From assembly GCA_038503035.1 (NCBI GenBank), contig JAVSML010024444.1, positions 124,001-188,000 on the forward strand: DNA of 64,000 nt, written 5' to 3'. The notes beneath the pieces are model-generated. The model searched no databases. It was given only the letters and a program-made list of their open reading frames with translations, and was not told the DNA's origin. Positions 32,941 through 42,267 of the stretch are shown here, in pieces. How positions within the stretch are numbered: position 1 is the stretch's first letter; each line of letters starts with the position of its first letter. A program made the position numbers and the translations under genes. Origin of the DNA: Crocodylus rhombifer (lineage: Eukaryota > Chordata > Crocodylia > Crocodylidae).

Positions 32941-34047
32941 GGCCTTGGGCCTGAGCCTGGTGTCAAAAAAACTCATGCTAGAAAAAAGTGTGGTGGAGTA
33001 TGCGGCAGCAGCACACACTGCCCAAAACTAGAGTCTGGCCCATTGAAGCCAGGCTCCTGGCTGCTGGATCACTGCCACTGAAGCCCCAGGAGGCCCCCAG
33101 ACCCTAGGTAAGGCTGCTGGGGCCAGGCCAGGTGCTAGCCCCAGCTTCCTCTACCCCCTCCCCCCACCTCAGGGCAATTTACTGTGTGCCAGAGCATGCA
33201 TATATGGGTGCTCCCTGGAGACAAGTATCAGCAGCTTATATTAAGCTGCTGAGATTTATCCCTGGGGAAATGGACACTCACACTCATCTGAATGCACCCT
33301 CAGAGCCTACACATTGAACAAACACTCCAGTAGTCAAGTCACATATTTGTGCAGATTCAAGCAACTTAAAGCACTTAAAAGAGCTCACTACCAGGTTCCT
33401 ATAATTGAAGCACTATTGAAGAACTATTTGGCAAAAGCAAAAATATTCTCAGTGCTTGATACCAAAATGGATACTGAGAAGTACCACAGTATAAGGATAG
33501 AAGCTACTGCATTTTGTACTACATTTTGGGCACCAGAATTGAGACTGGAATTATATTCATATTTCTTGTAAAATGTACTACCAAGTTTCACAGGGAACAG
33601 TTTCATAGCTCATGACATTCTGATATATGTCTATAGGGACAGAATGGTGGGAGCTATGGCATATCACACTTACTAAGTCATCCATTAGAGTCAGGAAATA
33701 AAATGAAATTAAATTAAATTAAAACAAAATGAAATTGCAAATTACCTGCATTGCTGTCCAGGGGGTACCAGCAGATCTCCTCAGGGTTATGATGTGATTC
33801 CAAAAGTAACATAGCAGATGCCCAACTGAAAGCTATTAAATTAGTTCCAAAAAGATTTTCATACTAACTGGGAAAATGTCTTCTAAGGCCAATGTGTCTG
33901 AAATCCCTGAGGCAACTGCCAGATAAAGATGCAGTCTGAACATAGTTACCTGAACATGATGCAGCCATCACACATATCAAGGAGTTAATGACCAACTATA
34001 TGATCCTGAAACACCAAGATGTGCATGAAGAGATTGCAAGTGATTTC
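32941..34047. other. Gene-less DNA with a short AAATT simple repeat
   Basis: No gene is recognised. 33700-33735 is a simple (AAATT/AAAAT)n tract. The 85-codon open stretch 33314-33571 shows no domain features. Confidence 0.5.
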
Positions 34048-35199
34048 ATAGACATAGATTTCATGGACATTAGGGCTGGAAGGGACCTCGGAAGATCATC
34101 GAGTCCAGCCACCCACCCAAAAGGCAGGCAGTCAGCTGGGATCATAGGATCCCAGCAAGATAATTATCCAATTTACTCTTGAAGGTGTTCAACATAGCTG
34201 CTTGATGGCAGGCTGTTCCAGACCTTGGGGGCTCAGACAGTAAAGAAATTCTTCCTTATGCCCAGCCTGAAATGGTCTTGTATAACCATTTGACCTCGTC
34301 ATCCCTTAGGGCGCTCTGGTAAACAAACGTTCCCCCAGATACTGGTGGTCACCCCTGATAAACTTATAGGTGGCCATCAGATCACCCCTGAGCCTGCGCT
34401 TTTCCAGGCTAAAGAGCCCCATGGCTCTCAGCCTGTCATCATAAGTTCTGTTTTCCTGATCTCTGATCATGTGCGTCGCTCTTCTCTGGACTCTCTCAAG
34501 CTTCTCCACATCCTTTTTGAATGGTGGAGCCCAAAACTGGGCACAGTACTCCGGCTGCGGCCTCACCAAGGCCGAGTACAAGGGGAGAAGGGCATCCTGG
34601 GATTTGCTTGGGAAGCATCTATGGATGCAAGCCAGTGTTTTGGTCACTTTACTAGCCGCAGCATTGCATTGCAGGCTCATGTTCATCTTGTGGTCAATGA
34701 TGACCCCCAAGTCTCTTTTTTCCGTAGTGCTAGCCAGTATAGCACTGCCAAGCCTATAAGGATGCTGCAGGTTTTTCTTCCCAAGTTGGAGTACCTTGCA
34801 TTTTTCAGTGTTAAACACCATCAGGTTCTCATTCACCCATTTGCTGAGCCTGTCCAGGTCATCCTGGATCACCCACCTGTCTTCAGGTGTGGATGCTTTG
34901 CCCCAAAGTTTGGTGTCACTGACGAACTTGGCCAGTCCACTTCTGACTCCAATGTCCACATCATTAATGAAGTTGTTGAACAGTATGGGTCCAAGGACAG
35001 AGCCTTGGGGGACCCCACTGGTCACAGGACACCATGATGAGTGACTTCCATCAATTACTACCCTCTGGGTCTGACCACAGAACCAATTTTCTAGACAGTG
35101 GATCGTGGTGGACCCAAGGCCACAATTGGCCAGTTTCGCCAAGAGGTGATCATGGGATACCAGATGGAAGGCTTTTTTGAAGTCAAGATATATGACATT
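34048..35199 (-). mobile_element. CR1 LINE copy B, 3' part (RT catalytic region to tail)
   Basis: First of three pieces of one full-length CR1 (others 38925-40501 and 42268-44035; together about 4.5 kb, the usual CR1 length). It runs from VIYLDFKKAF at 35199 down to the 3' tail GAAGGGACCTCGG...CATGGACAT at 34048-34110. The break at 35199 falls inside the RT palm motif. The five bases ACATT at 35195-35199 recur at 38925-38929. Confidence 0.95.
34306..35142 (-). pseudogene. CR1 copy B ORF2, RT C-terminal part
   Basis: An open 278-codon frame contains TSGVPQGSVLGPILF (RT motif B), FVSDTKLWG where FADDTKLWG is expected (catalytic motif C damaged, first Asp lost), and NTEKCKVLQLGKKN. It continues to LVRPQPEYCAQFW, VQRRATHMIRD and GERLFTRAP, then stops before the usual C-terminus. 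The damaged motif C means no polymerase activity. The upstream palm aspartate region lies at 35160-35199, and its continuation is at 38925 and beyond. Confidence 0.92.
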
Positions 35200-35879
35200 T
35201 GTCGCCGCTGGGACTCAACTAGTTGCTCTGGTGACGCTGTCACTCGGGTGACTGATGTTGTGCACCTCTTGGGTTCACGCTTTTGCCTGAGCTGGTGACT
35301 TCCGCCCGAATCCTTGACCCTGCGCTCACCTGCCACAACTTGATGACCTCAGTGTCCAGGGCCAGTCATCGAGCATGCTCATTGGCCCCAAAGTTTCTCC
35401 TGGCAGTTACTCTTGGGGCTCCTCCACCCCTACACCCCGGCCTCACGCCTCCTGTCTAGCGGCCATGAGTTGGTCGGCATTTCACTTTGGCTACCCTTGA
35501 TCAAGTCCTGCTCGGGTCCCTTCCCGACACTACCTGACCTACAATGGGAGTCGGCTAGTCTCCCGACCCCTCAGAGCCTGGAGTAGAACCAAAATCACGG
35601 AGAAAGAGAAAGGAAACCCAAACACAAAAACCAGGTGTACTGCCCCTTTAACTACTCCCCCACACTTCACTGGGATTCTAGCTGCCTTATCCCCATAGGC
35701 ACACCACTCCCTGTCTACTCTAAGGCAACTCCCGGTCCAGCGGCGAAGTTCCTTCCAGCGATGCTTCTGCCTGGACTCCTCACTGTCTCTCTCCCTCAGA
35801 TCGGGTCTTGCCCGGTGTGCCTTCTGCAGTCCCTCCATGGTGATCCCGGTGTAGCCCTGCCACCTTAGCTGCAGCGTCA
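35200..35879. mobile_element. LTR-like insertion in CR1 copy B
   Basis: About 680 bases starting TGTCGCCGCTGGG lie between copy B and the tail of CR1 copy E. The insertion as a whole ends GACA at 38921-38924 and is bordered by ACATT on both sides (35195-35199, 38925-38929). The pattern TGTC...GACA with a 5-bp duplication is that of an LTR, with copy E inserted just inside its far end. No coding domain, TATA box or polyadenylation signal is obvious, so LTR status rests on the termini and duplication. Confidence 0.6.
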
Positions 35880-38652
35880 TAGTCTCATAGTTTCATAGTT
35901 TCTAGGGTCGGAAGGGACCTAAGCAGATCATCTAGTCCGACCCCAGCAAGATGTTCATCTAACCTCCTCTTAAACACCCATAGGGTAGGAACCTGCAACA
36001 CTTCTCTTGGAAGTTGGTTCCAGACCCTAGCCACGCTGACCGTGAAGTAGCGCCTCCTGATATCTAACCTAAACCTACCCTCTGCCAGCTTGTGACCGTT
36101 ATTCCTGGTCATTCCTGGCGGTGCTCGGGGGAACAGAGACTCCCCCAATGCCTGCTGGTCCCCCCTGACTAGTTTATAACAGGCCATAAGATCCCCCCTC
36201 AGTCTTCTCTTTTGGAGGCTGAACAGGTTCAGGTCCCGTAGCCTCTCCTCATAGGGCCTGCCCTGTTGTCCCCTGATCATACGAGTGGCCCTCCTCTGGA
36301 CCCTCTCCATGCTGTCGACATCCCTCTTGAAGTGTGGCACCCAGAACTGGATGCAGTACTCCAACTGTGGCCTGACCAGTGCCGCATAGAGGGGGAGGAT
36401 CACCTCCCTGGACCTGCTTGAGATGCATCTGTGGATGCATGACAAGGTACGGTTGGCCTTCTTGACTGCCTCCCCACATTGCCGGCCCATGTTCATCTTG
36501 GAGTCAATGATGACTCCAAGATCCTTTTCCACCTCTGTGCTGACAAGAAGGGAGTTCCCTAACCTGTAAGTATGGTGCCGGTTATTCCTCCCCAGGTGCA
36601 TCACTTTGCACTTGTCTGTGTTGAAACCAATCCTATTCTCGTCTGCCCAACCTTGTAACCTGTCCAGGTCTGATTGTAACCTGTTGTATCCTCCCAGTGT
36701 GCCCACATCCCCCCACATCTTAGTGCCATCAGCAAATTTGAACAGGGTGCTTTTTACCCCCTTGTCCAAGTCACTGATGAAGGTGTTGAACTGTGCGGGC
36801 CCGAAGACCGAGCCCTGAGGAACCCCACTGCCCACGTCCTTCCAGGTTGAGAAGGACCCATCCACTACCACCCTCTGGGTGCAGCCCTCCAGCCAGTTGG
36901 TGACCCATTTGACTGTGTGGGTGTCTACACCACAGCCCCCTAGCTTCTTAATCAGAATGGGGTGAGAGACAGTGTCAAAAGCCTTCTGGAAGGCTATATC
37001 CACTGCTACTCCTGCATCTAAAGATCTGGTGATCTGATCGTAAAAGGCCACCAGGTTGGTCTGACAGGACCTGCCACTGATGAACCCATGCTGGTTGCCT
37101 CTAAGCATGCAGCCCCCTGCTGGCCCCTCCTGGATGTGTGCCAGCATAATTTTCTCAAACAGCTTGCCTAGGATCGAGGTAAGTCTAACCGGCCTATAGT
37201 TTCCCGGGTCCTCCTTCCTGCCTTTTTTGAAGATGGGAACCATGTTGGCCCTCTTCCAGTCCTCCGGTACCTCACCAGAGCACCACGAGTGCTTGTAAAG
37301 CCGTGCCAGGGGACTTGCAATGACCTCGGCCAGTTCCTTTAGAACTCTAGGGTGGAGATCATCCGGACCGGCTGACTTGAATATGTCCAACCCCTCCAGA
37401 AGCTTCCTAACTAAATCCTTGCTAACCCGTGGCCCAGGTGTGCCTCCCCCGGGGCCCCAGGGGGGCCCAGCAGGGAGATGGCTGTTCTGGTCCCGACTTA
37501 GGAAGATGGAGGCAAAGAAATCATTAAATATGTTAGCTTTGTCGTCTGGTGTGACGACCAAGTTTCCCAACGCGTCCTGCAAGGGCCCCACATTACCCGG
37601 GACCTTTTTACCCCCTATGTATTTAAAAAAGGACTTCTTATTGTCCTTAATCTGGAATGCTAGTCCCAGTTCCATCTCTGCCTTGGCCTTCCTAACTACT
37701 CCCCTACATCCCCGAGCAACTACAGAATAGTCCTCCCTGGTGATGACCCCTTCTTTCCATTGGGTGTAAGCCTCCTTTTTAGCAAGGAGACATGCCCGGA
37801 TGCTTTTGGTGAGCCACGGAGGCTTGTGTGCTCTCCTGGTCCCTTTGAGCCTCATTAGGATTACCTTCCTTTGGGCTTGGAGGATCGTCTCCTTAAGGAG
37901 CAACCATTCTTCTTGGACACCTGGCTCCCCTCCCCTCTGGGACCTCAGCGCTTCCCCAACTATCCTCCTTAGCTCATTGAAGTTTGCCCTCCTGAAATCT
38001 AGGGCCGCTGCCTTACTGCATGCCTTTGCCACCTTGCGCTGGATGGTGAATTCCAGCAGGCGATGACTGCTGTCCCCCAGGTGGTCGAGCACCCGCAGCC
38101 CCCTCACCAGGTCATCACCCATGGCCAGCGCTAGGTCCAACAAGGCGTCTCCCCTGGTGGGGCTGTGTACCTGATGGAGGTCCTGCACTCTGGCCAAGAA
38201 CCTACATGGGTGTTCAGACCTGGCTGACTGTTCTTCCCAGCAGATGTCTGGGAAGTTCAGGTCCCCCATGACTACCACATCCTTAGCCTTCACTACCTCT
38301 GTGAGCTGACCCAAGAATTCCTGGTCAAGCTCTTCTCCCTGGTTGGGAGGTCTGTAGTAGACCCCCACCGTTAAGTCTCTTTCCCCTCGACTGCCTTGTA
38401 CTCTAACTCAAAGCACTTCAGAGTGCCCCTCCCCTGACTCCTTGCTAATTGATGAGGATGTGTATTCCTCCTTAATATAGAGTGCCACGCCCCCACCTCT
38501 CTTTCCTATTCTGTCCCTCCTGTACAACCTATAGCCCTTGACATTCACCACCGAATCATGCGCTGCATCCCAGCACGTTTCTGTAATCCCCACTATGTCT
38601 GGGCTGGTGTCAGTTCCTGCTTGTTGCCCAGACTACGAGCGTTTGTGTAGAG
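35880..38652 (-). mobile_element. CR1 LINE copy E, nearly complete ORF2
   Basis: Minus-strand CR1 of about 2.8 kb. The 3' tail at 35880-35925 is the repeat CATAGTTTCATAGTTT and CTAGGGTCGGAAGGGACC. It extends through the whole RT and most of the endonuclease to LYTNARSLGNKQEL near 38610-38652, where orientation flips. It is closely similar to copy F (40502-42267), which suggests both inserted fairly recently compared with the other CR1s here. Confidence 0.95.
35885..38368 (-). pseudogene. CR1 copy E ORF2: endonuclease-reverse transcriptase, 827 codons open
   Basis: The longest open frame in the window. Endonuclease: GVYYRPPNQ (codons 2-10), GDLNFPDICW (35-44), and SSHRLLEF (100-107) where the family has SDHRLLEF, so the catalytic Asp is lost. 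[22 protein letters not shown] (373-392), NQHGFISGRSCQTNLVAF (425-442), KAFDTVSH (462-469, three residues missing before it compared with copy F), GVPQGS (515-520), FADGTKMW (545-552; normal FADD, second Asp changed to Gly), then the C-terminal blocks VQRRATRMIRGQQGR and RFRLDIRRRYFTV. The endonuclease N-terminus continues upstream in another frame (38408-38593) with ITETCWD and RGGGVALYIKEEY. Open, but catalytically dead in both domains. Confidence 0.93.
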
Positions 38653-38920
38653 GAGCAGCCTGATGAGCGTGTGTTCTCTTCTAGGTTGGCGGACCTCCTC
38701 CGGCGGGCTTTAAACTAGGCTTGTCAGGGGAAGGGGAAGATGAGGGCAGAGGAAACATCAGACTGCCAGACCAAACAGCACCCACAACTACAGCCCAGCC
38801 CAGACCAACAAGCGAAGCGAATAAACAGGTAAGAGATAGGGGCCAGGGTAATGGTGGGACTAGGGGTTCAGTACACACATCCACAGGAGGCCTCAAATGC
38901 CTCTACACAAACGCTCGTAG
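38653..38920 (+). mobile_element. Inverted 5' segment of CR1 copy E
   Basis: Plus-strand CR1 5' sequence: an ORF1 tail with VFSSRLADLLRRALN (38671-38715), the inter-ORF region, then the ORF2 start GLKCLYTNAR (near 38889-38918). It is joined head-to-head with the minus-strand body of copy E. The 20-base sequence CTCTACACAAACGCTCGTAG occurs at 38901-38920, and its exact reverse complement at 38633-38652. This is the layout of a 5' inversion produced by twin priming in LINE insertion. Confidence 0.8.
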
Positions 38921-38924
38921 GACA

Positions 38925-40501
38925 ACATTAATCTCTTCTCCCTTGTCCAGGTGATAGGTCACCTAGTTGTAGAAGGAAACGAGATTGGTCAAGCAAGACC
39001 TACCCCCAACAAACCCATGCTGGCTATCCCTTAGGATGTTAGCGTTGGCCAGTCCATTAAGGATGGCCTCTTTAATAAACTTTTCTAAGATCTTCCCCAG
39101 GATAGAAGTCAGGCTGATGGGCCTATAGTAAGCCAGATCCACTTTCCTCCCTTTCTTGAAGATAGGCACCACATTGGCCTTCTTCTAGTCTTCGGGCACT
39201 ACATCAGAGTGCCAGGAGTTTTCAAAGATCCATGCCAGAGACTGGGCTATGATGCTCACCAGCTCCTTGAGTACCCTGAGGTGTAGATTGTCAGATCCAG
39301 CTGACTTGAACGTACCCAGCTTCTCAAGGTGTTCCTTCATTAATGGGGGGCAGGGGATCTCCCTCACCCGGACCTTTCTGTCCTGTAGCATGCATGGGCA
39401 TCCCATGGGACTGATGAAAGACCGATGCAAAGTACCCATTTAATAGGTTGGCTTTTTCCTGGGCGTCAGTTGTCAGTTGCTCCATCTGGTTCAGCAGAGG
39501 TCTAAGGTTGCCCTTGCTTTTCCTCCAGCTCCCCACATATCAATAAAAAGGACTTTTTATTGTCCTTGATGCTCAAAGCTAGTTGGACTTGGCTTTCCTG
39601 ATTTGCTACCTGCAGGACCAGACCAATGCAGAATAATCCTCCTTGGAGGTGAATCCCATCCTCCATCCTTTGTAGGCCTTTCTTTTTAGCCTCAGGAGGT
39701 CTGCTAGGTCCCTGGAGAGCCAAGGGGGCTGCTGTGCCCTCTCGTTGCCTTTTCTGCATGATGGAATAGACTTAGCTTGTGCATTGAGGATCGCTTCCTT
39801 GAGGAGCAACCACTCTTCTTGAACTCCCCTCTCCCTGGGATCATAGTCCCTTAGGGCCTGACTGACTAGCCTCCTGAGCTTGTCAAAGTCGGCCTTCCTG
39901 AAGTCAAGGACTTTTGTGTTGTTGACTGACTTGCCAGCTTTACGGTGGATGGTGAAGGTGATCAGCTCATGGTCGCTGTCATCCAGCTTCCCATTGATCA
40001 CTAAGTCGCTGATTAGGTCATCCCCAGTAGCCAGTACCAGGTCAGGCAGTGCTTTGCCTCTCATTGGCCCATAGATTTCTTGAGTCAGGTAGAGGTCATC
40101 CACGCACAAGAGGAAGCTTTGTGACTGCTCAGATTTTGCTGAGTGATCCTCCCACGAGATGTCCAGGTAATTGAAGTCACCCATGACAACCAAGGTCCTG
40201 GAGCAAACGGCCTCAGTCAGTTCCCGGGTAAACTCCTGGTCAAGCTCAGGACTTTGAGTGGGAGGTCTGTAGTAGACTCCCACCGTTCTGTCCCCTGTGC
40301 TATGTTCCTCATGAATTTTAACCCAGAGGGTCTCCAGTTGTCCACACTGGTTGCCAATATCAGCTTGCAGGGATGCATAGCTTTCCTTAACATAGAGAGC
40401 CACGCTCCCACACTTTTATCTACACAACCCTTCCTGTACAGGGTATAGCCATCTATACCCGTGGTCCAGTCATGAGTGGAGTCCCACCAGGTCTCCATTA
40501 T
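38925..40501 (-). mobile_element. CR1 LINE copy B, middle part (endonuclease and RT N-terminus)
   Basis: The minus-strand continuation of copy B from 35199. The palm region (EEINV at 38925-38945) joins VIYLDFKKAF across the insertion once one ACATT is removed. It reaches TWWDSTHDW at 40470-40500, where copy F is inserted at CATTAT (40496-40501). Confidence 0.93.
38963..40403 (-). pseudogene. CR1 copy B ORF2, endonuclease and RT N-terminal part
   Basis: The open stretch 39606-40403 (265 codons) covers most of the endonuclease: ALYVKESYASLQ, TVGVYYRPPTQ, VVMGDFNYLDISWE and DDSDHELITF, so the GDFN and SDH catalytic blocks look intact. It continues with the linker DFRKADFDKLRRLV and PPWLSRDL. 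Shifts near 39610, 39500 and 39330 precede the RT start, with MVPIFKKGRKVDLAYYRPIS (38963-39172). Of the copies here it has one of the best preserved endonuclease domains, although the ORF is broken. Confidence 0.92.
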
Positions 40502-42267
40502 AGTTTCATAGTTTCATAGTTTCTAGGGTCAGAAGGGACCTGAGCAGATCATCTAGTCCGCCCCCTGCCATGGCAGGAAAGAATACTGGGGTCAAACAAC
40601 CCCAGCAAGATGTGCATCTAACCTCCTCTTAAACACCCCCAGGGCAGAAGCCTGCACCACTTCTCTTGGAAGTTGGTTCCAGACCCTAGCCGCCCTGACT
40701 GTGAAGTAGCGCCTCCTGATATCTAACCTAAACCTACCCTCTGCCAGCTTGTGACCGTTATTCCTGGTCATTCCTGGCGGTGCTCGGGGGAACAGAGACT
40801 CCCCCAATGCCTGCTGGTCCCCCCTGACTAGTTTATAACAGGCCACAAGATCCCCCCTCAGCCTTCTGTTGTGGAGGCTGAACAGGTTCAGGTCCCGTAG
40901 CCTCTCCTCATAGGGCCTGCCCTGCTGTCCCCAGGTCATACGAGTGGCCCTCCTCTGGACCCTCTCCATGCTGTTGACATCCTTCTTGAAGTGTGGCACC
41001 CAGAACTGGATGCAGTACTCCAGCTGTGGCCTGACCAGCGCCGCATAGAGGAGGAGGATCACCTCTTTGGACCTGCTCGAGATGCATCTGTGGATGCATG
41101 ACAAGGTGCGGTTGGCCTTCCTAACTGCCTCCCCACACTGCCGGCCCATGTTCATCTTGGAGTCAATGATGACCCCCAGATCCTTTTTTGCCTCCGTGCT
41201 GACAAGAGGGGAGTTCCCTAACCTGTAGGTATGGTGCCAGTTGTTCCTCCCAAGGTGCATCACCTTGCACTTGTCTGTGTTGAAACCCATCTTGTTCTCA
41301 TCCGCCCATCCTTGTAACCTGTCTAGGTCTGATTGTAACCTGTTGCATCCTTCCAGCGTGCCCATGTCCCCCCACATCTTAGTGTCATCAGCAAATTTGA
41401 ACAGGGTGCTTTTTACCCCCCCGTCCAAATCACTGATGAAGATGTTGAACAGTGCGGGCCCGAGGACCGAGCCCTGAGGAACCCCACTGCCCACGTCCTT
41501 CCAGGTTGAGAAGGACCCATCCACTACCACCCTCTGGGTGCGGCCCTCCAGCCAGTTGGCGACCCATTTGACTGTGTGGGTGTCTACACCACAGCCCCCC
41601 AGTTTCTTAATCAGAACGGGGTGAGAGACAGTGTCAAAAGCCTTCCGGAAGCCCAGGAAGACTATATCCACTGCTACCCCTGCATCTAATGATCTGGTGA
41701 TCTGATCATAAAAGGCCACCAGGTTGGTCTGACAGGACCTGCCACTGATGAACCCATGTTGGTTGCCTCTAAGCATGCAGTCCCCTGCTGGCCCCTTCTG
41801 GATATATGCCAGCATAATTTTCTCAAACAGCGTGCCTAGGATCGAGGTAAGACTAACCAGCCTATAGTTTCCTGGGTCCTCCTTCCTGCCTTTTTTGAAG
41901 ATGGGGACCATATTGGCCCTCTTCCAGTCCTCCAGTACCTCACCAGGGCACCACGAGTGCTCGTAAAGCTGTGCCAGGGGACTTGCAATGACCTCGGCCA
42001 GTTCCTTTAGAACTCTAGGGTGGAGATCATCCGGACCGGCTTACTTGAATACATCCAACCCCTCTAGAAGCTCCCTAACTAAATCCTTGCTAACCCATGG
42101 CCCAGGTGTGCCTCCCCCGGGGCCCCAGGGGGGCCCAGCAGGGAGATGGCTGTTCTGGTCCCGACTTAGGAAGAAGGAGGTAAAGAAATCATTAAGCATG
42201 TTAGCCTTGCCGTCTGGTGTGATGACCAAGTTTCCCATCGCGTCCTGAAAGGGCCCACATTACCCCA
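40502..42267 (-). mobile_element. CR1 LINE copy F, 5'-truncated, inserted into copy B
   Basis: The 3' tail starts with AGTTTCATAGTTTCATAGTTTC (only part shown in its repeat) at 40502. The 5' end is truncated in the ORF2 linker (near 42255). CATTAT borders both sides (40496-40501, 42268-42273). Removing the insert rejoins YDVIGIM with ETWWDS of copy B in frame. The 3' tail and RT are nearly the same as in copy E. Confidence 0.94.
40592..41911 (-). pseudogene. CR1 copy F ORF2, RT domain open for 439 codons
   Basis: Intact RT core: [17 protein letters not shown] (codons 1-17), NQHGFISGRSCQTNLVAFYD (50-69), VDIVFLGFRKAFDTVSH (81-97, motif A Asp present), GVPQGSVLGPALFN (143-156), FADDTKMW (173-180, both catalytic Asp present) and KCKVMHLGRN. 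It continues to the C-terminus LDAHLAGVV. The frame continues upstream with a shift (42041-42238, linker region with SKDLVRELLEGLDVF). The endonuclease is absent through truncation, so it cannot mobilise itself, but the RT residues are the best preserved in the window. Confidence 0.93.

Noticed and set aside
34345..35037. 230-codon plus-strand open frame
   Set aside because: Antisense shadow of the CR1 copy B RT. The minus strand carries all the conserved RT motifs.
37320..38066. Plus-strand open frames of 136 and 88 codons
   Set aside because: Antisense to the 827-codon CR1 copy E ORF2.
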